From the NCBI GenBank assembly GCA_029891345.1, contig CM056994.1, positions 138,964,457 to 139,028,456 on the forward strand: 64,000 nucleotides of DNA. Direction: 5' to 3'. The translations under genes were made by a program, and so were the position numbers. Positions 52,401-58,969 of this stretch are shown piece after piece. The notes under the pieces were generated by a model. That model did not search any database, was not told the DNA's origin, and saw only the letters and a program-made list of their open reading frames with translations. This stretch comes from Dryococelus australis (Eukaryota > Arthropoda > Insecta > Phasmatodea > Phasmatidae). The first letter of the stretch is position 1. Each line of letters opens with the position of its first letter.

Positions 52401-55400
52401 CAGTCTTACCATCAGGTTGCTTGCCAGTATATAATTCTATGTTGAAATTTTAAAACATTTTTGAGTCTACAAAGGAAAAGATCTTGATGTTATATTTGGC
52501 AGATGTGGAGAGATGTTCTGGCGGAAACCGCAACGACCCCCAAACGCTTCTTTCAAAACATTCTTGTATGGGTGCAAGTTGATCCAGAGGTTTCCTTTCA
52601 TTTACTGTATCTCATCAAAAATCGGAAGTGTTTCAGTGACACGGTGAGTCTAAATGTTTCAACTCCATCCCCACTGGGATCCCAAAGATTATCTAAGTTT
52701 AGTCGTGACCCACGATACACATTAGCAAGGTCCAACAAACCAATAAAGGCCTTTATCTCTATTACATTGGTCGTACGTGCATCTCTGAGAGGAATAAATT
52801 CAGGTATTAGGAGTTCAATATGTTGGTTTGCCAGTGCAACAATTAAGTTGAGAATTTAATAATCAAAAAGAATTAGAAAGGTATCTAAAATTGTTTTATC
52901 ATTTTTTTGCTATGCCAATAACACCAGGAATGTGTACTAAGAAAATTTCCTTACCCATTATTTTCTTGTTTGTAGACGGGCACTGGTTCCATTGGTACGA
53001 CTCAACTATCTTCCTGTTTTTCTTTCTGTCGGCTCTATAGTGCGCAGCATTACCAGCATCTTCAACTTCTGATTCAAAACACCTTTGATCGGTTTCCTAA
53101 TTTTCTTCTCTATCTTGTATCTGATCTTTACTGTCTCAATCGGATCGATCTTCAAAGTCCTCCTCTTCCGATGTCTCATCAAATGGCATACTATGAATTT
53201 TCTTGACATTTTTGGAATTATCCAAGTTAAACATGGAATTTGCGAGCCATCCCGAAACAGACATTGTAAAACGAACCCAGTTAGTCGCATCAGTGCTATC
53301 AGGTGTAGGTTTTTTTGTTAGTAGTTTCTGTTAATTTATAATCGTATAGTGATGAAAGAGTAGTTGCAAGGAAATAGTAAAAACATTTAAATATATATCA
53401 CTAGAAAATCTCATGTCAAAAATACTTACGCATGTAGTCGCGCTCCTTTTTCTGGGTGAAAACGCCTGCCACGGCCTTGAAGTGATTGTATCAACAACCA
53501 TACATGTACTAACCTATTAGGCATCAAAAGTTAGGAAGTAAGGCGGAGTGGGTCCCCACCCAACACTCCACCCCGTGAGGGGAACAGAAATTCGAGAAGG
53601 ATGTGTCTACCAGGCACATTCCCAACGAAAGGGTAAATAGAAGAATGACTTCATATATCTGTAAAATGTTTACGAAAAAGTTCACAATGTATAATTATTT
53701 AATAAAACACGGATGATGTATATACTTGGTGCATTTTTATATTATAAAATTCGTGGTTTATTTGTATAAATCTCTTACTTAAGTAATACTTTTTTCAAAA
53801 ATGTTGCCATTGGCATACAGTGCTTTTGGTAAAGTATTTATTTACACAATTAACAAGGACTTCAGAATTATTATTTACATAAGTTTCTTATAGTAATATG
53901 TTACATTTGTTGCTCTTACAATCGATATTATGATAAAAATTGTGATTTTTTATGATCAAATATATAATAGTTCCTTCTTTCTTCAGACATGGATGATTTG
54001 CAAATATTAATTCTCTTAAATCTTCAGTTTTACACTGCATGCAAAATATTGGCTTTGAATAGCTATGCATATTAAATTGATTTAATAGTGAATTGAAATT
54101 AGGACAATCATAAAAGCTTCTGACATTTACAATTCTGCAATTATATAATCTATATATTGAAAACTGTTGTTATAAGGTATTTTGCCAGCATCCAAATTGA
54201 GACAGTGAGCTTCATATTTCTGAAGTCAATACATACTTATCAAGTCTGGTGTTAATTCATTCCATTGAAAAGGGAAATTGAAAATTAAAAATTTTTAATC
54301 ATTGTCATCATTTGAAAATGGCAATTAAAATTCTTTTTCAATAAATGATTTATTGTGAAGTTTTTCAAAACCTTCTACACAACAATACATTGCTAAAATA
54401 TCGAATAAGCAGCTTATTTATACTGATATAGTGAATCCACACAAACATTATTTACAGAAGAAAATTATTTGCCACATAATACTTTTGCATCTATTTAAAA
54501 TTAGTGTCTATGCATAATTTACAATATTTCAGTCGGTGGTTCTGAGGTAACAGTTACATTGTCTGGCTCATCATAACCCTGGGTGGCTTAGATGATTTGC
54601 TGCATTTTACACATCATGCAATCCCAACTTATGTGTGGATAATTTGCAAATATATCATTTACTAATGCAGGTGTTCCTAACAGACAGTCCTCGCAGTAGA
54701 AATATGATATTATGTCTTCGTCTCCTCTAAAATTTTCAGGGAGTAACTGGTACACAAATGTAATTTCATAGGGTACCAAAAAGTACAAACTTCAACGTCC
54801 AAGATAAGAAACTATTTCTAACTCCCTTATGCCATGATAGCACAATATATTCAAGAACACTCAAAGTTACAATTCTGGTAGCTGTGCCCATGCTTTATGT
54901 TACCTTTAATTTTCATTGCCTTGAGTTATATGAGGGAGGATGGCCACAGATGTCCCACTGAGTGTTGAAAGCTTCGAAGCGGTCTTTTAACCTGCTGTCC
55001 ACCGTCCCCCTTGAGCTACTATCTGCCGTTCCTTGTATTGCTGTGTGCAGTCGTCACGCAGGCCCTTCACGAACAGCATGGGTTCGCTACTCACTTGGTA
55101 CACTTTAGCACTGATATTATACGTAGGTTTCGTCACACAGACTGGCTGCGCAGGCCCTCGTTCTGAAGTCCACTTCTTCAAAACTTACACTAGACTTTTT
55201 AAATTAATTTACTTTCTTATATATGTTAACGTATTCCAGCATGGCAGTGGGGGGTTATAATTGATGATATATGGAAACGGACATCAGTCATCGGTGAGCA
55301 GTCCTATGGAAAGGATTTGAAATTTGTGTCTTGTTAGATGAAATAAATTATTACTCAAGTGTATATTTACAAAAGTAAATACTTAGCCATTGCATGATTA

Positions 55401-57890
55401 AATAATTAATTGCACAATTATATGATAAATTGCATGATTCAATTCTCTAATTAAATAATCTAATTACATGTATTCACCCTACTCGATTGGCGAAACACCG
55501 CCTCTTCCTATCTCATCAGTTGGATTCTGACACACGAATGGACAACAAGCGTACTCCTCAGTCTCTCTCCGATAGCCAATGAGTCAACATGTGTAATTTT
55601 TCTCATTACGCAAATAAAATCTATCTACAGTCAACAGGAATCGAACCCAGTACCACTCCGGCCACCAGTCGTCAGAGATCACGCTCTTTTGGCACTCCAG
55701 CCCACGACACCCACCACAAACAGGCCCTCAAATCTCCAGTAGTCACACAGGGGGTGGTGGACAGGTGGAAGGGTGAATTGCGTATGCAGTTGCATGTACA
55801 AGTGAATGTGCATATGCAAGTGCATGTGCAGAGTGAATAGGGGGGTGGTGAGGGGGAAGTGCCACTGTATTGTCATCATTTTGAATCAATTGTCTCCAGT
55901 ACCACTCTGATCAACCTACTATAGTCCATTCACGTAATTTCCATATTTCCTGATGTACTGTTTGTGTTCTTCTTCAAAAATATCCTTCCGCCTCATACAA
56001 ACAAAGGTTAGTTAAGTATAAAAAATCACACCATGGGGATAATGCATCAGATTCGTGCGCACACACTGTAATTATATTTTGCCTAAGAATTATTTCTTAC
56101 TGACATTACAACACGCCTTTAATATCCCTGTTTCTATTCAAATTAAATATAAAAGAAATATTATAATCTATAAATAAAAATTTAATTTGATTAGAAAAGC
56201 ATTGTTGTGTTAACACAAATACAAAAGGTTTTTTTTATATACTGTATGACTTATTTAGGAAACAACCAAGAATGTCATGTATGTGGTGATTTTTCAAACG
56301 TTTCACCATTGCATTTGAACTAAAAAATTTTACTCAACACATATAAATATTCTTACATTTAAATATTTGACGAGGAAGAAGTGAATGATGTGATAACTTT
56401 CAAGTTCAGTACCTGTAATGAAGAAAAATAAATAGTTTCTATTTTTTAACGAAGTGTGGTAACTTTATATTTAATAATTAATTTTTTATTGCATTTAAAA
56501 GCATAGACATAATACCAAGTTTTAAAACATTGGGCAATATACAGCTTCCAACCATTGCACAGATCTATTTGGAACAGTAACATCTTGATCTCCTCTCATA
56601 CTTTATCTCTAAGTCTTCACTTCATTGAAGATTTATAGATTAATGAATGAAATTACGTTTGTGGTTTTTTTGTTATATATTTGGCCGTCAGTCATCTTTT
56701 CTTACGGAATTCTTCTTCGACCGATATTTTAGTTATATTTGTATGTAATTATTATTTTAAATATTTGTTTCCCTGCATATTTTCACATTAAATAAAGGAT
56801 AAATTAAATTTTGAGTTGTCATATTGTATCTCTTTTGTATTCATTAGTTCGTATGAATATGGGTCAGCGAATCCCAATAGCACCAATTTGAGAGAGGTTT
56901 ACTATGGGTAGAAAAATTATTTCACTGAACACTGTTACAAAACACATTGACTTAAATGGCATTCTAGCATCCAGTTGTTTTCGCCAGATATAGTTAGAGC
57001 TATTTTAGTAAGTGCGAGTTGTCAAATACCTTATAATACCAAATACTATCTCCTTGACCATTGTGTTTGGCCAAAATTGGATGAATTTTATACAATTTTT
57101 CTGATATGACCTCTCACATATGTAACTCAAATTGTAAGAAAAAAATAATAATACGATTTTTGTCTGCAGCGACAAACACAGCATCCGCAAATCTTCTGTA
57201 CGCTGACGTCACAGTTATCGCCAATACAGTATGTGCAAGAACTTTCGGTATTAACCTTCGAGCATCCAACATCTGCACTATTGGTGTTAATGGAAGGAGT
57301 CCATGCAACGTGAGTATTCTAGTTCAAACGATGTTAAAACACTATTAAATAAATATTTTCTGAATACGTATCATTTCTATACCAACTTCTGGCTGTCAAA
57401 TATCACCCGGGAGGAGGGGGGGGGAGTAACTTGTATACATGCATATCTGTTGAATGCCATATTAGGATATTTAATTTTCTTCAAACATTTAATTTAATTT
57501 CTCATTAGTTTCGAAAGGAAACCCTCTTGCATTTCAGAAACTCTAGACGAGGGAAAATATTTTTCCAAACTCCCTTTTAGTAAAATTCGAGTCTGAAAGT
57601 GTAATTCCTAGGTTCCTATGTTCACCAGTTATATTTAAGTAGTGTGCATAACATTGTATCTTGTGATGCACTTTGTATCAATGATAGTGTGTGATTACCG
57701 GCTGTAATGTTGTTAGGGCGACAGCGGTGGCCCTCTGATAGTCGAGGAGGCTGATGGACAGTACACTGAAGTGGGCATCGTATCCTTCGGTGTAAGGGAT
57801 TGCCCCGAAGGACGACCAGCTGCCTTCGTCAGGGTCACCAGCTACCTGCAGTGGATATCTTCCAATACAGGGATCGCCATTCGTCAATAA
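13035..57890 (+). CDS. Secreted S1A chymotrypsin-like serine protease zymogen, seven coding exons
   Basis: Join of 13035-13082, 19590-19752, 25998-26169, 28186-28352, 29366-29464, 57170-57309 and 57717-57890: 963 nt, 320 residues. All six introns are GT..AG and their phases (0,1,2,1,1,0) agree across every junction, so the frame stays open throughout. Residues 1-17 are a signal peptide, 18-83 a prosegment, and cleavage at Arg83|Ile84-Ile-Ser-Gly would release a 237-residue enzyme. The triad is His124 (TAAHC), Asp170 (NDIGLL) and Ser266 (GDSGGP). Six cysteines (109-125, 238-252, 262-292) give the three disulfides usual in invertebrate S1 enzymes. By chymotrypsin numbering the S1 pocket has Ser189 (Ser260), Gly216 (Gly288) and Ala226 (Ala298), suggesting chymotrypsin/elastase-like rather than trypsin specificity. 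A signal peptide with a zymogen fits a gut digestive enzyme; that role is inferred. A non-digestive secreted protease is possible. Confidence 0.93.
13600..13830 (+). pseudogene. Retroelement integrase C-terminal fragment (sense strand)
   Basis: The + strand encodes [20 protein letters not shown] followed by a short FTGKL motif (about 13672-13750). This resembles the C-terminal SH3-like region of gypsy-type integrases, where a hydrophobic 'GD.VL.K' strand is followed by a loop and an aromatic-Lys motif. Stops interrupt it. It lies in intron 1 beside the gypsy-type remnant but on the opposite strand. Confidence 0.4.
14033..14589 (-). pseudogene. Gypsy-type RNase H tail and integrase remnant
   Basis: 14589-14347 includes [14 protein letters not shown], the conserved end of RNase H. 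14224-14033 includes [18 protein letters not shown], the first part of the integrase catalytic core with its first aspartate. The rest of the core is absent from this strand. Confidence 0.65.
14620..15720 (-). pseudogene. Gypsy-type reverse transcriptase and RNase H remnant
   Basis: 15720-15475 encodes the segment preceding RT. 15611-15339 encodes the RT start region ([31 protein letters not shown]). About 15120-14920 carries the thumb region with the FMGYLL and [10 protein letters not shown] motifs, and about 14870-14640 an RNase H-like stretch. Stops and frameshifts separate the parts, and the palm segment with the catalytic aspartates is poorly preserved (around 15130, DD visible but out of context). 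Confidence 0.7.
16990..17300 (-). pseudogene. Gypsy-type aspartic protease remnant
   Basis: The minus strand encodes [17 protein letters not shown] at about 17060-17005, with the D-T/S-G-A motif of retroviral-type aspartic proteases. The upstream part (17300-17070) is in a different frame, so there is at least one frameshift. Confidence 0.6.
17471..18126 (-). pseudogene. Gypsy-type gag remnant
   Basis: A plausible start ATG at 18126-18124 (MAEV) opens a frame broken by stops. From 17965 an open stretch of 164 codons continues with the helical, Leu-rich character of retroelement capsid (segments such as [17 protein letters not shown] and [14 protein letters not shown]). The placement upstream of the protease motif supports gag. 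Confidence 0.6.
18130..19589. other. Intron 1 remainder
   Basis: AT-rich with no recognisable gene. A (TA)n microsatellite occupies 18649-18672. Confidence 0.5.
19590..19752 (+). CDS. Serine protease exon 2 (acidic prosegment)
   Basis: 163 nt, clearly GC-rich within AT-rich intron sequence. It has acceptor gtgcag|GCGAAG in phase 0 and donor GATG|GTGAGA in phase 1, so it joins exon 1 and exon 3 without breaking frame. It encodes residues 17-70, rich in Trp, Tyr, Pro and Glu, with one N-glycosylation sequon (Asn58-Ser-Thr). It precedes the activation site and has no catalytic motif. I do not recognise a domain in it. Without it, exons 1 (phase 0) and 3 (phase 1) would not join at the better acceptor. 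The base composition, reading frame and splice fit together make it a strong exon call. Confidence 0.85.
19753..21454. other. Intron 2, first part
   Basis: Very AT-rich, no ORF or repeat recognised apart from short homopolymer runs. Confidence 0.5.
21455..21710 (-). repeat. BEL/Pao 3' LTR
   Basis: Matches 25590-25854 along its length, for example 'tatccaccatct', 'aatgcacgaa', 'atagagattttatatacta'. The right edge (aca at 21710) is set by the adjacent polypurine tract. The left edge is uncertain by a few bases because the terminal dinucleotide has decayed. Confidence 0.8.
22040..23541 (-). pseudogene. BEL/Pao RNase H end and integrase remnant
   Basis: In broken frames, about 23500-23460 carries [12 protein letters not shown], the end of RNase H typical of BEL/Pao. 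About 23210-23180 carries [10 protein letters not shown] of the integrase N-terminus, about 22800-22500 parts of the catalytic core, and 22381-22133 an intact stretch with VNSRPITV and [14 protein letters not shown], then [10 protein letters not shown] near 22110. The order is collinear with BEL/Pao Pol. Confidence 0.75.
23545..24063 (-). pseudogene. BEL/Pao protease region joined to an RNase H-like tail
   Basis: An open frame of 172 codons. The N-terminal part ([34 protein letters not shown]) matches the C-terminal half of the BEL/Pao retropepsin. The C-terminal part resembles sequence downstream of RT. The RT core that should separate them is missing, so this frame may preserve a deletion junction. 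Confidence 0.6.
24650..25170 (-). pseudogene. BEL/Pao gag remnant
   Basis: Broken frames on the minus strand show gag-like segments: a '[20 protein letters not shown]' stretch near 25060-25000 and '[20 protein letters not shown]' near 24710-24650. The position between PBS and protease fits. Confidence 0.5.
25590..25854 (-). repeat. BEL/Pao 5' LTR
   Basis: 265 bp with inverted termini TGT..ACA. Its end at 25854 is 143 bp upstream of the exon 3 acceptor, so it lies within the range of the branch point and intron regulatory sequence. Confidence 0.8.
25998..26169 (+). CDS. Serine protease exon 3 (activation site and catalytic His)
   Basis: Acceptor gctacag|AGAATG; the first two bases complete Glu71 with the last G of exon 2. 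Donor CAAGG|GTGAGT ends in phase 2. It holds the cleavage site SSR|IISG (residues 81-87), the PWQA motif, Cys109, and the TAAHC box with catalytic His124. The alternative acceptor two bases downstream (acagag|AAT) would suit a direct exon 1-3 splice skipping exon 2, giving a zymogen lacking most of the prosegment. The acceptor lies only 143 bp from the end of a BEL/Pao LTR. Confidence 0.95.
26170..28185. other. Intron 3
   Basis: 2.0 kb. A minus-strand open stretch of 110 codons at 27139-26807, followed by 26888-26694 in another frame, looks coding-like but I do not recognise it; it may be a transposon scrap. Otherwise AT-rich with no feature. Confidence 0.4.
28186..28352 (+). CDS. Serine protease exon 4 (catalytic Asp)
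   Basis: Acceptor ttttctcgacgcag|C completes Gly128 from the preceding GG; donor AACA|GTACGT ends in phase 1. It encodes residues 129-183, including the VTLGA strand typical of insect chymotrypsin-like enzymes and NDIGLLRL with catalytic Asp170. GC content is high compared with the flanking introns. Confidence 0.94.
28353..29365. other. Intron 4
   Basis: 1.0 kb, AT-rich. It contains a run of C at 28852-28864 and a long T tract just before the exon 5 acceptor. No gene recognised; the 200-codon minus-strand ORF at 29738-29136 runs through exon 5 antisense. Confidence 0.5.
29366..29464 (+). CDS. Serine protease exon 5
   Basis: A long T-tract and aatag|GT acceptor; the GT completes Ser184. Donor AGCA|GTAAGT is strong and in phase 1. 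Residues 185-216 include IRLPAL and [10 protein letters not shown], which correspond to the strand and loop containing the conserved SGWG-like motif of S1 proteases (here SGFG). Confidence 0.92.
29465..31634. other. Intron 5, first part
   Basis: AT-rich, nothing recognised. Confidence 0.4.
31635..32512. mobile_element. Non-autonomous TIR element (MITE-like), about 0.87 kb
   Basis: Terminal inverted repeats of about 160 bp: 31640-31800 pairs with 32360-32510. Aligned landmarks are 'aggggacaatttaagtccgcaaaagt' with the complement of 'acttttgcaagtctgaatcgccccctt', and 'gcagattggaattcttcgtcaatac' with the complement of 'gtattgacgtagaattccagtctac'. Arms are roughly 70-75% identical by eye. No transposase lies inside. 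Target-site duplication is not clear. Confidence 0.7.
32890..33225 (+). repeat. Dispersed repeat, copy 1 (about 330 bp, SINE-like)
   Basis: Homologous to 55615-55910 in reverse complement. Shared landmarks are 'gagacaatt.attcaaaatg', a pyrimidine-rich block, 'gtcgtgg.ttgg.gtgcc', and 'gtgatctctgacgac.ggtggccggagtggtactggg.tcgatt'. The last motif is box B-like (GGGCTCGATTACC), suggesting a tRNA-related SINE. Confidence 0.65.
33660..34290 (+). repeat. Fragment of the foldback family terminus, internally duplicated
   Basis: Two units about 345 bp apart (33685-33840; 34020-34190) share 'ttttctttcaaaattgctcgttttactcaaat'-type text. The segment 33955-34015 (ggcggccatattggttttacaagca..atgccaaatcgatac) matches the reverse complement of 10995-11060 in the foldback right arm. 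'aggaaccaggaaccag' at 33680 matches its tip. Confidence 0.6.
34620..34835 (-). repeat. tRNA-derived SINE, minus strand
   Basis: The complement of 34835-34755 has box A (TAGCTGAGTGGTA, 34823-34811) and box B (GTTCAAATTCC, 34777-34767) at tRNA-like spacing with a plausible anticodon arm between. Continuation of the body to about 34620 is inferred. Complete tRNA folding was not evident (acceptor stem mismatched), so I prefer a SINE over a tRNA gene. Confidence 0.55.
34840..35680. other. Intron 5 segment, nothing recognised
   Basis: AT-rich with homopolymer T runs (for example 35098-35112). Confidence 0.4.
35690..36570. repeat. G-poor, A/C-rich tract with degenerate tandem repeats
   Basis: About 880 bp in which the + strand is almost free of G. 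Degenerate units recur: 'actataactcgagcatt.ttcaata..cagtccac' at 35785, 'actataactcgagcatacctcatacattcgtccac' at 36148, and a weaker version at 36300, consistent with a repeat of about 160-180 bp. It ends in 'taacctaacttaacct' at 36505-36520. No coding potential beyond chance. Confidence 0.6.
36700..36900. repeat. Fragment of the foldback family interior
   Basis: 'gaccaatcacatgaaggcac' is close to 6388-6407. It is followed by 'tcattttaagtcattctggagtcattatgagtcatttt' units and 'gagcgaaga', the same succession seen in the arms of the element at 5590-11345. Confidence 0.55.
37046..38660 (-). pseudogene. Polinton family B DNA polymerase remnant
   Basis: Traces in order on the minus strand: about 38600-38500 with [10 protein letters not shown] (N-terminal region); 37691-37413 with [20 protein letters not shown], a CxxC plus D/H motif like the endonuclease VII-type segment in these polymerases; and 37384-37046 with [17 protein letters not shown], which corresponds to an exonuclease-region motif. 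The polymerase palm motifs are not present; homology ends near 37046. Confidence 0.6.
39290..39790 (-). pseudogene. Polinton double jelly-roll capsid-like remnant
   Basis: The minus strand from about 39760 encodes [13 protein letters not shown], then a segment ending IHDIYMLPS, a stop, [20 protein letters not shown] and [12 protein letters not shown]. This matches the start of the double jelly-roll proteins widespread in insect genomes near Polintons. A later trace (KNLDFVFRL, about 39270) fits further downstream in the protein. Several stops. Confidence 0.55.
40460..40810 (-). pseudogene. Polinton minor capsid-like and protease N-terminal traces
   Basis: The minus strand opens at 40800 with a very basic stretch ([16 protein letters not shown]), then [11 protein letters not shown] (about 40725-40690) and a [15 protein letters not shown] motif (about 40655-40620), resembling the Gly- and aromatic-rich minor capsid peptides of Polintons. 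In another frame, about 40550-40460 carries the conserved N-terminal segment of the Polinton cysteine protease ([12 protein letters not shown]). The active-site part of the protease is not visible. Confidence 0.5.
40811..42508. other. Intron 5 segment with a long (TA)n microsatellite
   Basis: A (TA)30 tract at 41161-41220. 41850-42450 has weak coding-like text in broken frames that I cannot assign. Otherwise AT-rich. Confidence 0.5.
42509..42590. repeat. (TA)n microsatellite
   Basis: About 80 bp of nearly pure TA dinucleotides with three single-base interruptions, adjoining the outer end of the DUF4817-type element. Confidence 0.9.
42773..43111. mobile_element. 339-bp insertion in the left arm of the DUF4817-type element
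   Basis: The right arm continues from 'gttaatgggctcct' straight into 'aaacttaagagctaac', whereas on the left these are separated by this segment. Its ends are weakly inverted (ccaagggggatcaggccccaccgtc.. against ccaatcctcgccatcgtgg..), suggesting a small TIR element. Confidence 0.5.
43199..44427 (+). mobile_element. GC-rich insertion in the left arm, candidate truncated non-LTR element
   Basis: It interrupts the left arm of the surrounding transposon precisely between sequences that are adjacent in the right arm. The 5' part has three diverged subrepeats containing 'ccagcctgtaatgggtgta' (43252, 43315, 43380). The 3' end is A-rich followed by (GTT)4 (44397-44420), resembling the simple-repeat tail of some LINEs. 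No reverse transcriptase is inside, so it would be a 5'-region plus 3'-tail deletion derivative. The class is inferred. Confidence 0.5.
45310..46206 (-). pseudogene. DUF4817-type Tc1/mariner-superfamily transposase, broken
   Basis: Starts at 46206 with [20 protein letters not shown], the DUF4817 helix-turn-helix motif found on insect transposases. It continues through 46077-45868 (second DNA-binding region), the catalytic region with stops and frameshifts (45843-45652), and a C-terminal end with [20 protein letters not shown] (about 45475-45415). The third-Asp block is visible as SALDFFLFP in a shifted frame (about 45490). Non-functional. Confidence 0.75.
47650..49000 (+). mobile_element. Mariner-like transposon with imperfect terminal inverted repeats
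   Basis: 47650-47735 pairs with 48925-49000 in reverse complement ('gtccctcaaaagcggcccc', 'gtgagtaaaggagcgaaaggaatgaggaaatac' against 'tcctttaaaagaggcccttt', 'gtgtaacggagcaaagaaatgaggaaatac'). The 1.35-kb body carries one transposase. It lies directly beside the right arm of the DUF4817-type element. Confidence 0.75.
47845..48900 (+). pseudogene. Mariner-superfamily transposase, broken by frameshifts
   Basis: Three overlapping frames make up one protein of about 350 residues. 47845-48171 holds the N-terminal helix-turn-helix domain ([13 protein letters not shown]) and linker. 48193-48490 holds FSDEA and, in a +1 frame, [17 protein letters not shown] with the first catalytic Asp region. 48453-48900 holds [16 protein letters not shown] (second Asp) and [20 protein letters not shown] (third Asp). 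One in-frame stop near 48170 and at least two frameshifts inactivate it. A short local duplication (ttccagtcggtg) occurs at 48637-48660. Confidence 0.8.
49001..49680. other. Intron 5 segment with a (TA)n microsatellite
   Basis: A (TA)24 tract at 49435-49482; otherwise AT-rich and without features. Confidence 0.5.
49680..50450 (+). pseudogene. Unrecognised decayed coding-like segment
   Basis: GC-richer than its surroundings. Coding-like text runs through several + frames, from '[20 protein letters not shown]' (about 49828) through [13 protein letters not shown], a Pro/Ala/Thr-rich stretch with a repeated KGCVEPP/EGCVKPP motif (50130-50215), to [15 protein letters not shown] and [16 protein letters not shown] (50300-50420). 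Several shifts and stops. I cannot name the family. A retrocopy of a host gene or an element-borne protein are both possible. Confidence 0.3.
50450..51480. other. Intron 5 segment, AT-rich
   Basis: Three imperfect copies of a roughly 60-bp AT-rich unit at 50625-50800 ('atgatggttgcatgcagattt.aacaa' type). No gene recognised. Confidence 0.4.
51610..53300 (-). pseudogene. piggyBac-type transposase, broken
   Basis: Reading on the minus strand: an acidic, Lys-rich N-terminal region (53290-53000, frames shifted); then 52860-52530 with [35 protein letters not shown] and [11 protein letters not shown], typical of the piggyBac core; 52019-51717 with [20 protein letters not shown] and the following helix; and 51700-51620 with [20 protein letters not shown], the C-terminal Cys-rich zinc-binding domain. 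The middle section with the catalytic aspartates is badly decayed. TTAA-flanked termini were not identified. Confidence 0.75.
53520..54800 (-). pseudogene. Two related Cys-rich ORF scraps of unknown family
   Basis: 54788-54588 and 54070-53888 each encode a short protein with paired cysteines ([21 protein letters not shown]; and [20 protein letters not shown]). Similar spacing suggests a duplicated domain or zinc-ribbon-like motif. They are about 500 bp apart with AT-rich sequence between. Not recognised. Confidence 0.25.
55615..55910 (-). repeat. Dispersed repeat, copy 2
   Basis: Reverse-complement match to 32890-33225. The box B-like motif here reads GGGTTCGATTCC (complement of 55626-55637), a better promoter match than in copy 1. 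It includes a short stretch of 'gtgcatatgcaagtgcatgtgca' repeats at 55785-55830. Confidence 0.65.
55911..57169. other. End of intron 5
   Basis: AT-rich, nothing recognised before the exon 6 acceptor at 57169. Confidence 0.4.
57170..57309 (+). CDS. Serine protease exon 6 (disulfide loop before the active serine)
   Basis: Acceptor atttttgtctgcag|C; the first two bases complete Thr217 with the last A of exon 5, across a 27.7-kb intron. Donor AAC|GTGAGT is in phase 0. It encodes residues 218-263: [14 protein letters not shown], the paired Cys238/Cys252, and Ser260-Pro-Cys262-Asn263, which continues straight into GDSGGP of exon 7. Phase and family alignment agree, so the distant linkage is well supported. 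Confidence 0.92.
57310..57716. other. Intron 6
   Basis: 407 bp, the shortest intron of the gene. It contains a G-run (57411-57425) and no other feature. Confidence 0.6.
57717..57890 (+). CDS. Serine protease exon 7 (catalytic Ser and C-terminus)
   Basis: Acceptor tgttgttag|GGCGAC in phase 0. It encodes GDSGGPL (Ser266 is the nucleophile), VGIVSFG with Gly288 of the S1 pocket, Cys292, RPAAFVRV, and the terminal helix TSYLQWI, ending [10 protein letters not shown] and TAA. It is the normal S1A C-terminal length with no extension. Confidence 0.95.
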   Translation, partial: GDSGGPLIVEEADGQYTEVGIVSFGVRDCPEGRPAAFVRVTSYLQWISSNTGIAIRQ

Positions 57891-58144
57891 TAAAATGAGG
57901 GTCATCAATCCGTCGACGTATTCAGCTCCAATTTGTTACGGGTCTGTTTCCTTTCAAGTTGAAACATTATAAAAAAGTTCAAGATGAAAGTTTTGATTTT
58001 TTTTTTCTGTTAGCAAATCATCAAAAATTGTCTCAGAAAAAATGGAAAGGAAATTATATGTTTCTAAATTTATAGCGCATAATTACTATGGTTAAGAGTT
58101 TACTTTAAATTATTTTCAAAAAAATTGATAAAGTATGAAATAAA
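57889..58144 (+). promoter_or_regulatory. Candidate poly(A) signals of the serine protease gene
   Basis: AATAAA occurs at 57889-57894, overlapping the stop codon, and again at 58139-58144. The first would leave almost no 3' UTR beyond the cleavage offset; the second would give about 270 nt. Which is used cannot be decided from sequence. Confidence 0.4.
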
Positions 58145-58969
58145 TAACAACAGTCAGCATTTGTTTATTAACCATCATTCAATGTCCTCCAACCTCCCTT
58201 CATTCTTGGTGGTTTATGAGGTATAAAGCAAAAATGTTTGAACTATAAAAATATCCAATAATATAATGTGAAGAGAATTTACTCATAAATCGGAGAAGTT
58301 TCATAATGATTTAAATTGACTCTGTATTCAGGAATTTTAGATTAGTGTACATTCATTGAAACCTACTGACGACAATTTTTATCCCAGTGGTTAGTGACCA
58401 ACATGCCCGTTTTTCATAGTTATCAGTAAGAGCCATGGAATTGGTTGAAATTCGACTGTCTGATAGGTAGTGTTGGTGCCAATACGAGAGTGTGCGAGTT
58501 TATCACAAAGTAGCCACCATTTTTCCATCGTCTTTGGTTAGCCACTATTAATATTAACCGCATTTGGTTTTATACATTCTTTGGGATGAATTGAAACAAT
58601 AATTAATTTTTTAATTATCAGAAAAAAACTTTAAAATTACTTTTTTCAAAATTATCTGTGTTTACAATACATCAGAACTTCTTTATTATTTCCAAGTAAT
58701 CCATTTCACCCCTACGTTGACAATGCTTACAACCAGGAATACTACAAAAATATAAAGTCCAAATGGCAGTGTGAATGCATTAATGTAGTTATGTGATTTC
58801 TAATTATTATTGTAAATATAATTAATAACATAGATCGGGCATGATGTTTAGGTCACGTTTGATACAAATTTTGGATATGGAAAATATACTCATGGTTGAT
58901 AAAAATGCAACACTATGAAGGGGCCATCAGAATAGAAGGAAATTTATTCCAAACATTAATAATAATTTT

